Notes: generated by a model not told the origin, from the letters alone. A stretch of 64,000 nucleotides of DNA from Myxacorys chilensis ATA2-1-KO14 (GCA_019359275.1 JAHHHP010000023.1:1-64000), one strand, 5' to 3'; counted from the stretch's first letter, positions 9,219 through 18,048 are shown. Numbers and translations: made by a program.

Positions 9219-9722
9219 TCAAGACTTCAACTTAGCGGTATTATCAAAACATTGAACGGTGCCCTTCCAATCTTTGTCCTCCATTATTGTCTCGGTATAG
9301 TTATTTTCTGTGTAAGCTCCGATAACACTTCGCCAGAACTGTTGGGCAACAATGTTTGTATGAACTTGATGGAGCTCCCAACGACCACAAAATAAATCAA
9401 AAACGTGAAACGCAACCTGACGACCAATTCCATGCTTACGATACTTTCGTAAGATAAAGAACTCCGCCACTGAGTATTGGCTACGCGGAAGATACGTATA
9501 TTGATTCACCAACACAAAACCAGCAAGTTTACCATTCACTCGTACCAGAAACGGGTAGCGGTCGGCTTCAACCCAATAGTAATCTAGATACTGATAGCCA
9601 AAGTATCCATGCCCGTTTAGGTCAGTGTTCTCAAACTCTGAAAAATCGTACTGATAAAGCTCCATCATCTGCTGGATAATCGGCTTATCCGCGGTTAGAG
9701 CTGGTAAGACTTCGACATCCAT
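9219..9722 (-). CDS. GNAT-family N-acetyltransferase
   Basis: 167 residues from ATG 9722, which has AAGGTG six bases upstream; a GTG at 9731 is the alternative. Typical GNAT features are present: the central strand LAGFVLVNQYTYL, the motif A region AEFFILRKYRKHGIGRQVAFHVFDLF (R-x-x-G-x-G/A acetyl-CoA pyrophosphate loop, here RKHGIG), and the closing strand before WELHQV. YDFSEFENTDLNGHGYFGYQYLDYYW resembles predicted acetyltransferases of the YjgM/PA type. The substrate is unknown. Confidence 0.82.
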   Translation of the reverse strand: MDVEVLPALTADKPIIQQMMELYQYDFSEFENTDLNGHGYFGYQYLDYYWVEADRYPFLVRVNGKLAGFVLVNQYTYLPRSQYSVAEFFILRKYRKHGIGRQVAFHVFDLFCGRWELHQVHTNIVAQQFWRSVIGAYTENNYTETIMEDKDWKGTVQCFDNTAKLKS

Positions 9723-9813
9723 GACGAACACCTTATTAGCGCTTTTGACTTGACCGATCTCTTCAAAATTACAAGATTTTAGCTGCCACAGACAAAGCGG
9801 TAGAACGACTATT

Positions 9814-9874
9814 TAGACTGAAAGTTTTTGCCTCAGATTCTTGTATGGGTGGATGGGCAGAAACTTTCAGTCTA
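9814..9874. repeat. 14-bp perfect inverted repeat with a 33-base loop
   Basis: TAGACTGAAAGTTT (9814-9827) is exactly complementary to 9861-9874. It lies in the 264-base gap between the GNAT and beta-lactamase genes. No U-tract follows on either strand, so it is not an ordinary terminator. It could be the ends of a small non-autonomous element or an RNA hairpin. Confidence 0.5.
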
Positions 9875-9986
9875 TCTATTCAGAAAAAACTATTTTCATC
9901 GTTCAACAAGCGATCGCTGTGAACTTTAGTAGAAGCGATCGCTCTAACAACCTGCTTTACTTGCCACCAGTAGTACCTTCACTGAC

Positions 9987-10856
9987 TCACAGCACAGCAA
10001 GCTCTTTAAAGCAACGACGTGTTAATTCCATTCGAGCAGATGGATCTTTCTTGTTACGAATATCGATGTTAGTGGCATAGAAGTAGACATTCTTGCCTTT
10101 TTCTAGGTAACCAACTAACCAACCAATTTGTGGTGTTACGTCGCCCACAAAACCAACCCACCCTGTCTTGCCTCTGATTGTGTAGTCTGGAGTTTGCTCC
10201 ATAATGATCATGTCTTTGACAATCGAGAGCGATCGCTTGGAGAAGGGCAATTCATTATTGTAAAAACGACGGAGAAACTGAATTTGCTCTTGAGGTGTAA
10301 TTCTCAGTTCTCCCTCTAACCAGAATTTATCAATATCATCTTGACTGCCAATTTTTTGGTTGCCGTATTTCACTTGAGTGACCCATTTCTGCATCTGGTC
10401 GTATCCCACTCGACGCGCTAAAACTTGGTAAAACCAGTAGGCAGAAAGCTTAATTGCCTCTCTCATATTCAAGTCTCGGTTCCATTCAGGCAGCTTTCTT
10501 TGAATTCCGTCCCATGTTAGAACCGCGATGTCATTTGAAATAACTCCTGTTTCCAAAGCAATCAGAGAATTCAAGATCTTGAAGGTGGACGCGGGTAAAA
10601 AAGCAGTTGTGTTCCGTTGTGGGTTGTGTTGAAAGACGCGATCGCTGTTCAAGTCATAGATCAAAATCGAACCTTCAACCCCTAGCTCTCGAAAGTGCTG
10701 CGCAAAATCAATGTTTTGGGCAACGTCTACACGACTTGGAGACTCAATCGCTGAATTCGAGATTGTTACTGCTGATTGCACGGTCTGAAACAAGATAGCG
10801 GCGATGCAACACGATGTAACGAAAACCATCATGGCAAAACGAATGATTCGATTCAT
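9987..10856 (-). CDS. Class D (OXA-type) beta-lactamase homologue
   Basis: 289 residues with a signal peptide (residues 1 to about 28, ending TVQSA). Class D motifs are in order: S90-T-F-K93 (nucleophile Ser and the Lys that is carboxylated in this class), S138-A-Y140 at the SxV position, Y164-G-N166, the conserved Trp in DKFWLEG (residue 179), and K230-T-G232. WDGIQRKLPEWNRDLN is another typical block. Predicted role: hydrolysis of beta-lactams in the periplasm by acyl-enzyme chemistry. The odd point is Tyr140 in place of the usual Val of SxV, which may alter Lys carboxylation or substrate range. It is chromosomal, alone, with no mobile element next to it. Confidence 0.9.
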   Translation of the reverse strand: MNRIIRFAMMVFVTSCCIAAILFQTVQSAVTISNSAIESPSRVDVAQNIDFAQHFRELGVEGSILIYDLNSDRVFQHNPQRNTTAFLPASTFKILNSLIALETGVISNDIAVLTWDGIQRKLPEWNRDLNMREAIKLSAYWFYQVLARRVGYDQMQKWVTQVKYGNQKIGSQDDIDKFWLEGELRITPQEQIQFLRRFYNNELPFSKRSLSIVKDMIIMEQTPDYTIRGKTGWVGFVGDVTPQIGWLVGYLEKGKNVYFYATNIDIRNKKDPSARMELTRRCFKELAVL

Positions 10857-11230
10857 AGGCTTCTACAGGTAGCGAGATGATGGGCAGCCTTGAACTACAC
10901 GAATAGGCTCTCGGTTTTCGGAACTTGAGATGCATCGTCTCGCGACTGTAGTTATTTTGCCGCGTTGATCACGCTGCCGAAAAGTCGATTGTAGTATCTG
11001 CATCGGGTTTAGCTCTGTGACTTACTCATCATCGTGACGTACCAAACTGCTGTAGAACCGTTGGTTAGCGGTTTGACTGGGCGATCATCGCAGAGTTGAA
11101 AGTGGAATCTTAAAAGCGTTTTCAATAAGCCTTGAAGAGTAGAGGGGTACTGGTATTGCTGCTATCTGTATCTCAATGTGGATGTCACTGCTGTATCGAG
11201 TAAATAAATATATTGGCAGGCTCCATAAGC

Positions 11231-11260
11231 GCGATTGCTTCGCAGGCTCCGAAGGATCGC
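11231..11260 (+). repeat. Dispersed HIP1-bounded palindromic repeat, copy A
   Basis: 30 bases beginning GCGATTGCTTCG and ending CGAAGGATCGC. The two ends are nearly complementary, so the unit can fold as a hairpin. It aligns with 36465-36497 and, in reverse complement, with 51716-51747. All three begin GCGATTG and end AAGGATCGC. Confidence 0.6.
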
Positions 11261-11316
11261 ATCTTTTTCTGAACACCAAGATGTCAATCGAAAATTTAAA
11301 AACTTAAACTAACGCT

Positions 11317-11550
11317 CTAAGAGCCGAAGACTTTTTGCCGCCCGTCGATTCTAGTGGTGAGAAAAGGAGAGGAAAACTTAGAGTATTCTTTCGCTAAAAT
11401 ACTTCTTTCTTGTTCATTTTGATTGTTAAAAATTAACTCAAAAACTTGATGACCGCTTTCAAATTTACTAAAGTGAGATAAGGATTCTGCTACCGATTTG
11501 GAGGAATGTTGATAGTGCAGAAAGCCAACTGCAATCGACGCTACAGCCAT
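11317..11550 (-). CDS. Possible small hypothetical protein
   Basis: A 77-residue frame with a short hydrophobic N terminus (VASIAVGFL) and a charged remainder. Its amino-acid composition looks protein-like, but there is no recognisable domain and no clear SD before the ATG. It may be a real small gene, a fragment, or chance. Confidence 0.25.
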   Translation of the reverse strand: MAVASIAVGFLHYQHSSKSVAESLSHFSKFESGHQVFELIFNNQNEQERSILAKEYSKFSSPFLTTRIDGRQKVFGS

Positions 11551-11601
11551 TCAAGCTGAATTATTGAGGCAATTCATCTACCAGAATTAATTGCTCTTGT
11601 A

Positions 11602-11618
11602 TTTTCTTAATAAGAAAA
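11602..11618. promoter_or_regulatory. Small palindrome upstream of the beta-oxidation cluster
   Basis: TTTTCTT, three bases, AAGAAAA: a 7+7 inverted repeat 106 bases before the first ATG of the cluster and just upstream of the larger palindrome at 11630-11655. Confidence 0.3.
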
Positions 11619-11629
11619 GCCTATTCATC

Positions 11630-11655
11630 GCTAATTACTAACATTAGTAACTAGC
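11630..11655. promoter_or_regulatory. Candidate operator of the beta-oxidation cluster
   Basis: A 26-base near-perfect palindrome: GCTAATTACTAA, a two-base centre, then TTAGTAACTAGC, with one mismatched pair per arm. It lies 69 bases upstream of the first gene, where a repressor site would sit. Fatty-acid degradation operons are commonly controlled by FadR- or PsrA-type repressors that release DNA on acyl-CoA binding. This sequence does not match the B. subtilis or E. coli FadR consensus as I know them, so the regulator is unknown. Confidence 0.4.
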
Positions 11656-11723
11656 GATCGCGCCTCATCGCTTTTCACTCTACCTACAAAAGAAAAGCGA
11701 ACTGTGCAATAAGGAAAAAAACT

Positions 11724-12593
11724 ATGAAGCATCGAGAAGGAACCCTTCAAGGATTGAAAGGGACAACGCTCTATTACCAAAGTTGGCACCCTGAAGAACC
11801 GAGTCAGGCCGTCGTGACACTAGTGCATGGCCTGGGCGGGCACAGCGGTGTCTTTCAGAACGCAGTGGAGTATTTGGTGCCACAAGGCTATGAGGTCTAT
11901 GCCCTCGATTTACGGGGGCATGGACGCTCAACTGGACAACGAGGATATATCAATGCTTGGGCGGAGTTTCGAGAAGACTTACGCCTCTTTTTACGCTTTG
12001 TGCGGACTCAGCGAACCAGTTGCCCGATGATCCTTTGGGGACATAGTTTGGGCGGAACGATTGTGCTGGATTATGTCCTGCGATCGCCCCACGAAATCCA
12101 AGGATTAATCGCTACAGCCCCCGCTCTGGGTAAGGTTAATATTTCTCCTGTGAGGCTAACAATCGGGCGGCTTCTCTCTCGAATTGCCCCTCGATTTAGT
12201 CTGAAGCTCAAGATTCCCACCAATCTCGGATCGCGCGATCCGCAAATTGCCGCCTCCTATTTGGTCGATCCACTACGCCACGAATACGGTAGTGCTCGTC
12301 TAGCAACCGAGTATTTTGCAACCGTTCGCTGGATTTATAGTCATGCTTCTGAGCTGCAGATTCCGCTGTTAATTATGCATGGAAGTAGCGATCGCGTTAC
12401 TTTACCCGAAGGCAGTCGAGCATTTTTCCAGCGAGTCATCTTCCCGGATAAAGAGCATCGAGAGTATCCGGGCAACTACCATGATCTTTATGTTGATTCC
12501 GATTACGAGGAAGTGTTTTCGGATTTAGAAGACTGGTTAGAAAGACATTTAATTGGTGCAGAGACTTGTCAGCCATTTATTAATGAAGCCTAA
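11724..12593 (+). CDS. Alpha/beta hydrolase, monoacylglycerol-lipase-like
   Basis: 289 residues, cytosolic, with no signal peptide. The oxyanion region VTLVHGLGGHSG, the segment YALDLRGHGRSTGQRGYI and the nucleophile elbow GHSLGG (Ser near residue 110) match monoglyceride lipases and lysophospholipases (Hydrolase_4). LIMHGSSDRVT carries the acid residue, and GNYHDLY near the C terminus supplies the catalytic His. It would release free fatty acid from acylglycerol or lysolipid. It is the first of five same-strand genes; the AMP-ligase starts 42 bases downstream. AAGGA precedes the ATG. The position suggests it feeds the beta-oxidation enzymes that follow. Confidence 0.88.
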   Translation: MKHREGTLQGLKGTTLYYQSWHPEEPSQAVVTLVHGLGGHSGVFQNAVEYLVPQGYEVYALDLRGHGRSTGQRGYINAWAEFREDLRLFLRFVRTQRTSCPMILWGHSLGGTIVLDYVLRSPHEIQGLIATAPALGKVNISPVRLTIGRLLSRIAPRFSLKLKIPTNLGSRDPQIAASYLVDPLRHEYGSARLATEYFATVRWIYSHASELQIPLLIMHGSSDRVTLPEGSRAFFQRVIFPDKEHREYPGNYHDLYVDSDYEEVFSDLEDWLERHLIGAETCQPFINEA

Positions 12594-12603
12594 CTCACCT
12601 ACG

Positions 12604-12630
12604 GAGGAGAAGAATCAATATTCTTCTTAC
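12604..12630 (+). promoter_or_regulatory. SD plus hairpin before the AMP-ligase gene
   Basis: A strong GGAGGAG lies about 25 bases before ATG 12636, too far for normal use. Between them GAAGAAT and ATTCTTC can pair and shorten the gap. No other start codon exists in frame between the preceding in-frame TAA and 12636. Confidence 0.35.
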
Positions 12631-12635
12631 GAACG

Positions 12636-14543
12636 ATGTTTAGTGCCAAAAATATTAATCAACTTGAGCAAAGGATTCGATCTCCATTGGGGCATACATT
12701 ACCTTCGTTGCTAGATGAAGCTTGTCGCCTCCGCCCGAATGCTGCTGCCTTCAATCAATCTATAGAAGCAGGATGGCGGTCGCTCTCAAACTCGGCGTTC
12801 CAGGCTAAGACTGAGGCATTAGCGTTAGGACTGTTAGATTTGGGATTGGAGCGGGGTGATCGCGTTGCATTGCTGATTCGGAGTGATGTGAACTTTGCGA
12901 TCGCAGATATGAGTTGCCTGTTAGCAGGGTTAGTCGATGTGCCGATTGACTTAACTCAAACGTTAGAAAACATTGTTTTTGTCCTACAACACAGCGAGGC
13001 AAAAGCATTTATTGTTGCCAATTTAGAAGTGCTACAACAGGTTCTACCTTATCTAGACCAAGCTCCAAATCTTGAGCATATTATCTTGGTTGAAGCTCCA
13101 GCCAATCCGGTCACGCATCTGCACAAAATTTATTCACTGGATCACATCAGAGCCGCAGGACAAGCTCAGCATTCTGCGAGTCAGGTTGATGATCTGCGAA
13201 CAGCACTTTCCCCCCATGATCTAGCCACACTCGTTTATGTGCCTGGAACAGATGGACAGTTGCTGGGCGTCATGCTAACCCATGAAAATCTTTCAGGGAA
13301 TGCATTAGCAGCGTTTGCAAGTTTGTCTCGACTGCAATGGGGAATGCAGGAAATTGCGCTTTCGTTTCTGCCCTTAACCCATGTGTTTGCACGATGCTTA
13401 ATCTATGGTCACATCTACTATGGTCACACGATTTATTTTTCTAATCCCAATCGTGTTCTAAAACATCTTAAAGAAGTTAAACCAACCATTTTCGCTTCGG
13501 TTCCCTTACTCCTAGAAAAAATCTACAGTAAAACGCTAGAGCAATCGAGTAACCTACCGTCTAAGCGATCACGACTAGCGTTTGCCTTGGCATTGTGGCT
13601 TGCCAAACGCTATAAGCTAGGATATTCAACTTGGGGAATTTATGCACTGCTGCTCAAAATTGCAGATCGGTTCGTGTGGTCGCCCTGGCGATCGCTATTT
13701 GGGAATCGTCTGAAATATTTGCTTTGTGGGGGTGCAGCCTTAAAGCCAGAATTAGCAAACGTGTTTGCAGCAGCAGGCGTTGAGATTTTTCAGGGCTATG
13801 GATTGACGCAGGCGAGTGCGGTGGTCTGTTGTAACCGCGATCGCGCCAATCGTGCTGGAACAGTTGGACGCTTAATTGAAGGAGTGGAGGTTGCGATCGC
13901 GCCCGATCACGAAATCCTTGTTCGAGGGGCTTACGTCACTCCGGGTTACTACAAAAAACCAGCCGCAACTGAGGCGGCGATCGATGAGCGAGGCTGGTTG
14001 CATACAGGCGATTTGGGTGCTTTAACGAAGGATGGATTTCTGCAAGTTACAGGACTGAAGAAAGCCCTCTTCAAGCTTTCGACAGGAAAGTATATCGCAC
14101 CTCAGCCGATTGAGGCTCGATTGGAGAATTCGCCGTTAGTCAAACAAGCGATCGTGGTGGGTGCAGATCAGAAGTTTTGTGGAGCACTCATTGTTCCAGA
14201 TTTTGAAGCTCTGCGGAAGTTGAAACTGGGCCTACCAGAAGAGACCTTGCTGAAGCATCCGTGTGTGCTGTCGTTGTATCAAGCGATCGTCGATGAGGCA
14301 AATTGTCATCAGCCTTATTGGGCAAGCGTGAAACGATGTCGGCTTCTCAGTTCTAATGAATCTATCAATCGCCAGGAGATTGCAAGCGTATTGGCTAAGG
14401 ATATCAGTCTCTTATACACTGGAGATAGAACAACGCCACAAGATTCGTCAGGGTTTGATCTTCAAGAAATAGAATGTCCAGTCATTCCAACTAAAGCTTG
14501 TCCAACCTTTGCTCAATCTCTCAATCTTTCAATTCTCAATTAA
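12636..14543 (+). CDS. AMP-binding (acyl-CoA synthetase-like) protein with substituted core motifs
   Basis: 635 residues with the overall order of long-chain acyl-CoA synthetases. Key residues differ from the family. The P-loop is VPGTDGQLLG (residues 202-211), with Leu210 where PKG supplies Lys. The YGLTQ motif has Gln392 instead of Glu. H456-T-G-D459 is kept. The hinge reads T472-G-L-K-K, with Leu instead of Arg. The C-terminal region lacks the usual LTPTLKxKR block with the catalytic Lys. Known enzymes need these residues to adenylate fatty acid. The protein may have changed chemistry, weak activity, or a non-catalytic acyl-binding role. It is second in the cluster, 49 bases before fadN. 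Confidence 0.8.
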   Translation: MFSAKNINQLEQRIRSPLGHTLPSLLDEACRLRPNAAAFNQSIEAGWRSLSNSAFQAKTEALALGLLDLGLERGDRVALLIRSDVNFAIADMSCLLAGLVDVPIDLTQTLENIVFVLQHSEAKAFIVANLEVLQQVLPYLDQAPNLEHIILVEAPANPVTHLHKIYSLDHIRAAGQAQHSASQVDDLRTALSPHDLATLVYVPGTDGQLLGVMLTHENLSGNALAAFASLSRLQWGMQEIALSFLPLTHVFARCLIYGHIYYGHTIYFSNPNRVLKHLKEVKPTIFASVPLLLEKIYSKTLEQSSNLPSKRSRLAFALALWLAKRYKLGYSTWGIYALLLKIADRFVWSPWRSLFGNRLKYLLCGGAALKPELANVFAAAGVEIFQGYGLTQASAVVCCNRDRANRAGTVGRLIEGVEVAIAPDHEILVRGAYVTPGYYKKPAATEAAIDERGWLHTGDLGALTKDGFLQVTGLKKALFKLSTGKYIAPQPIEARLENSPLVKQAIVVGADQKFCGALIVPDFEALRKLKLGLPEETLLKHPCVLSLYQAIVDEANCHQPYWASVKRCRLLSSNESINRQEIASVLAKDISLLYTGDRTTPQDSSGFDLQEIECPVIPTKACPTFAQSLNLSILN

Positions 14544-14592
14544 CCTCTCAATCCTCAATTAACGACCTCATTGAAGGGAGGATTTTAGAATT

Positions 14593-16839
14593 ATGCTGAA
14601 GCCATTCCGAACTGTTGCTGTTCTAGGTGCTGGCGTAATGGGAAGCCAAATCGCCGCACATCTCGCTAATGCAGGTTTAACGGTTCACCTACTCGATGTT
14701 GCTGCTACTACCGGACGGAAGAATGATCTCGTTGAAACGGCCTTTAAGAAAGCCCTCAAACTGTCCCCGCCGATCTTTTTTACAGAGAAAACGGCTCGAC
14801 GAGTCATTCTCGGTAACTTTGATGAGTATTTTGATCGACTGAGCGGAGTCGATTGGGTGATTGAGGCCGTTGTTGAGAATTTACAGATTAAGCAACAGTT
14901 AATGCAACGCTTAGAAGCAATCATTCAACCCGAGACGATTGTTTCGACAAACACCAGTGGCTTACCGATTCATTTGGTTGCTCAAGGCCGCTCAGATTCT
15001 TTCCGTCAGCGCTTTTTAGGCACTCATTTCTTCAATCCACCCCGCTATCTTAAACTGCTGGAACTGATTCCTACTCAAGACACTGATCCAAATGTGCTCC
15101 ATCGAATGAAATGGTTTGGCGAGTTGTATTTAGGCAAAGGCGTTGTGATTGCCAAAGATACTCCTAACTTCATTGCAAATCGGATTGGCATGTTTGTCAC
15201 TCTGCTGGGCATAAAAGCATGGACAGAGCAAGGCTATTCGATTGAAGAAGTTGATACCTTAACGGGAACCCTCATTGGCAGACCTAAATCGGCAACGTTT
15301 CGGACAGTAGATTTAGTCGGGCTAGATACGCTGATGTATGTTGCGGATCATCTTTATCAAGCTGCCCCAGAAGATGAGCACCGGGATGTTTTCCGAGTTC
15401 CTGACGTGCTTCGTAAGATGGTTGCAACGGGAACGCTCGGCGCGAAAAGTGGGCAAGGATTCTACAAAAAACAAAAATCTCAAATTTTGTCTGTGAATCC
15501 CAAAACGTTTGCTTACGAACCTGCTCAGCCGTTGAATTTAGAGGAAATTAAGCAATTTGAAACCTTGCCTTTGCGTCATCGCATCCAGTCCCTGTATCAA
15601 GTTCCCGGACGTGCAGGCGATTTTTTCCGTCAAACCACACTAGCGATGTTGAACTACAGCGCCCATCGAATTCCTGAAATTGCTGACAATCCTCAAGATA
15701 TCGATCGCGCGATGCGCTGGGGCTTTGGTTGGGACATCGGACCCTTTGAACTCTGGGATGCGTTGGGATTTGAAACCGTGTTAGCTGATATGAAAGCCGC
15801 CAACATGACGGTGCCTGAATGGGTACAAAAGCCATTTTATGAAACGACTCCAGCAACTTCTAAACAACCAATTTGGCAGAATTCTGAAGCTGCTTTGTTA
15901 GATATGGGTGATGGAGTTCTGTTATACGAATTCCGTTCTAAAGGAAACACGTTAAGCAACAAGGTTTTAGAAGGGTTTGCTAGTGTTTTAGAAATTCTAG
16001 CGACCAGGGATTACAAAGGTTTGGTGATTGGAAATGACAGCGCTCATTTCTCGGGAGGGGCAAATCTAGCAGAAATGGCAATGATGGCACAGACCGGGAA
16101 TTTTGATGCGATCGCAACCCTAATTGTAGAATTCCAATCGCTCCTACAGCGCATTCGCTACTTCCCAAAGCCCATTGTTGCTGCAATTCAAGGACGGGTG
16201 TTGGGTGGCGGATGTGAATTGGTGATGGCTTGTCCGCAGGTAGTTGCTGCTGCTGAAACGTACATTGGCTTAGTCGAGGTTGGGGTTGGATTAATTCCCG
16301 GCGCGGGCGGAATTATGCGAATGGTTAGCCGTGCATCTGAACGGGCTGCAACGGACTCCACCAGCCATATTCAGCCTTTCTTGAGAATGGCGTTTGAAAC
16401 GATCGCAACTGCCAAAGTTTCAACGAGTGCTTACGAAGCCAAAGAACTGGGATTTTTGCCCTGTGATACACGGATTCTCATGAGTGGCGAGCGGCGATTA
16501 GAAATTGCCAAAGCCGAGGCGTTACACCTTGATCAGATTGGTTACGTTCCTCCACCTAAGAACGATTCCATTATGGTGCTGGGTGGTCCGGGTAGAGCGG
16601 TGTTGGAACAAATTGCTTACGTCTTCCAGCAAGGCGGATTTGCGAGTGAGTACGATCGCTATCTTGCAACTCGTCTCGCTTATGTGATGACAGGCGGAGA
16701 ACTTTCTGCCCCTGCTTTGGTTTCTGAAGATTATTTACTGCAACTAGAACGCGAATCCTTCTTGCCCCTCTTGAGCCAATCGAAGACCCAAGATCGAATT
16801 GTACACATGCTGAAAACGAAAAAGCCGCTACGAAATTGA
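14593..16839 (+). CDS. fadN: FadN-type 3-hydroxyacyl-CoA dehydrogenase / enoyl-CoA hydratase
   Basis: A 748-residue bifunctional beta-oxidation enzyme. The dehydrogenase is N-terminal: NAD loop GAGVMGSQIA (residues 12-21), STNTSGLP, the catalytic-His segment GTHFFNPP, and NFIANRIG. The crotonase domain is C-terminal: GGANLAEM, GGGCE with Glu542, and GLVEVGVGLIPGAGG with Glu562. The two acidic residues are 20 apart, as in enoyl-CoA hydratase (Glu144/Glu164). This domain order is that of Bacillus FadN, the reverse of E. coli FadB. It would hydrate enoyl-CoA and oxidise 3-hydroxyacyl-CoA. GGGAGG precedes the ATG. The thiolase gene starts 10 bases after its stop, so the two are almost certainly co-transcribed. 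Confidence 0.93.
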   Translation: MLKPFRTVAVLGAGVMGSQIAAHLANAGLTVHLLDVAATTGRKNDLVETAFKKALKLSPPIFFTEKTARRVILGNFDEYFDRLSGVDWVIEAVVENLQIKQQLMQRLEAIIQPETIVSTNTSGLPIHLVAQGRSDSFRQRFLGTHFFNPPRYLKLLELIPTQDTDPNVLHRMKWFGELYLGKGVVIAKDTPNFIANRIGMFVTLLGIKAWTEQGYSIEEVDTLTGTLIGRPKSATFRTVDLVGLDTLMYVADHLYQAAPEDEHRDVFRVPDVLRKMVATGTLGAKSGQGFYKKQKSQILSVNPKTFAYEPAQPLNLEEIKQFETLPLRHRIQSLYQVPGRAGDFFRQTTLAMLNYSAHRIPEIADNPQDIDRAMRWGFGWDIGPFELWDALGFETVLADMKAANMTVPEWVQKPFYETTPATSKQPIWQNSEAALLDMGDGVLLYEFRSKGNTLSNKVLEGFASVLEILATRDYKGLVIGNDSAHFSGGANLAEMAMMAQTGNFDAIATLIVEFQSLLQRIRYFPKPIVAAIQGRVLGGGCELVMACPQVVAAAETYIGLVEVGVGLIPGAGGIMRMVSRASERAATDSTSHIQPFLRMAFETIATAKVSTSAYEAKELGFLPCDTRILMSGERRLEIAKAEALHLDQIGYVPPPKNDSIMVLGGPGRAVLEQIAYVFQQGGFASEYDRYLATRLAYVMTGGELSAPALVSEDYLLQLERESFLPLLSQSKTQDRIVHMLKTKKPLRN

Positions 16840-16849
16840 GGGTAAAGCC

Positions 16850-18037
16850 ATGATGATGCAAAATGCTTACATTGTGAGTAGTGTCAGAACTGCGATCGCG
16901 AAAGCACCGCGCGGAAAACTTCGGAATATGCGCTCGGATAACTTGGGCGCGACCGCTGTGGAAGCTGCGCTTGAACGAGTTCCAGATCTCGATCCAAACG
17001 ACGTTGATGATGTGGTGTTTGGATGTGCGTTTCCTGAAGCAGAACAGGGATTTAATTTAGGACGGGTGATTGCTCAACGGGCAGGATTGCCAGATTCTGT
17101 TGCAGGCGCTACGGTGAACCGATTTTGCGCCTCGGGACTACAAGCGATCGCACTCGCCAATCAAGCGATCGTCACTGGACAATCGGACGTCATGATTGCA
17201 GGTGGTGCTGAATCTATGAGCTTGATTCCGATGGGCGGGCATGATCTGTTGCCCAATCCAGAATTGATTGCAGAAACGCCAAAAGTCTATTGCACGATGG
17301 GAATGACTGCTGAAAATGTGGCGCACCTGTATGAGATCTCTCGGGCAGATCAAGATGCATTTGCCTTGCGATCGCATCAACGCGCGATCGCGGCTACCCA
17401 AGCTGGACGATTCAACGATGAACTGATCCGAATCAACCTTCGCGAAACACTGTATCTCGACGGCAAACCGCAACCTGTAGAAACGATTCTCCAAACTGAC
17501 GAAGGACCCCGAACAGATACAAGTTTAGAGGCGCTAGCTCATCTACCTGCTGTGTTTAGAGTGGGCGGCAGTGTGACAGCAGGAAATTCTTCTCAAACCT
17601 CAGATGGTGCGGCGGCAACCATTTTGGTGAGCGAAGCCAAAATGAAAGAATTTAAGCTACAGCCATTAGGACGGCTGCTAGGATTTGCAGTTGCAGGCGT
17701 GCCGCCGGAAATTATGGGAATTGGTCCTGTTGCCGCTGTTCCAAAGGTTTTACATCAAGTCGGACTCAGTTTAGATGATATCGGATTGATTGAGTTGAAT
17801 GAGGCATTTGCAGCGCAATCGTTAGCCGTAATCCGCAAATTAGGACTAAATGAGGAAATCGTGAATGTGAATGGAGGTGCGATCGCGTTAGGACATCCAT
17901 TAGGGTGCACCGGAGCCAGAGTAACAGCAACGTTGTTGCATGAGATGAAGCGTCGGGGAGTGCGATATGGGTTAGCGACGATGTGCGTCGGCGGTGGAAT
18001 GGGAGCCGCTGCTGTGTTTGAGAACCTGATGATGTAA
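16850..18037 (+). CDS. fadA: Acetyl-CoA acyltransferase (thiolase)
   Basis: 395 residues with every thiolase landmark: nucleophile Cys93 in [34 protein letters not shown] with His349, and Cys379 in TMCVGGGMG. It would cleave 3-ketoacyl-CoA to acetyl-CoA and a shortened acyl-CoA. A biosynthetic acetoacetyl-CoA thiolase is the alternative, but the setting between fadN and fadE strongly favours degradation. ATG codons at 16850 and 16853 are both possible starts, with GAGGG upstream. The fadE gene begins 11 bases downstream. Confidence 0.92.
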   Translation: MMMQNAYIVSSVRTAIAKAPRGKLRNMRSDNLGATAVEAALERVPDLDPNDVDDVVFGCAFPEAEQGFNLGRVIAQRAGLPDSVAGATVNRFCASGLQAIALANQAIVTGQSDVMIAGGAESMSLIPMGGHDLLPNPELIAETPKVYCTMGMTAENVAHLYEISRADQDAFALRSHQRAIAATQAGRFNDELIRINLRETLYLDGKPQPVETILQTDEGPRTDTSLEALAHLPAVFRVGGSVTAGNSSQTSDGAAATILVSEAKMKEFKLQPLGRLLGFAVAGVPPEIMGIGPVAAVPKVLHQVGLSLDDIGLIELNEAFAAQSLAVIRKLGLNEEIVNVNGGAIALGHPLGCTGARVTATLLHEMKRRGVRYGLATMCVGGGMGAAAVFENLMM

Positions 18038-18048
18038 GGAGTCTCATT

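Larger units (their letters stand above)
10857..11723. other. Large intergenic region before the beta-oxidation cluster
   Basis: About 870 bases. It contains a HIP1-bounded dispersed palindrome (11231-11260), a possible small leftward gene (11317-11550) and two palindromes close to the start of the beta-oxidation cluster (11602-11618 and 11630-11655). Otherwise nothing was recognised. Confidence 0.5.

Noticed and set aside
8170..9731. Toxin-antitoxin pair formed by the nucleotidyltransferase and GNAT genes
   Set aside because: The nucleotidyltransferase is much longer than MNT antitoxins, no HEPN partner is present, and the GNAT gene lacks the small antitoxin partner expected for a GNAT toxin.
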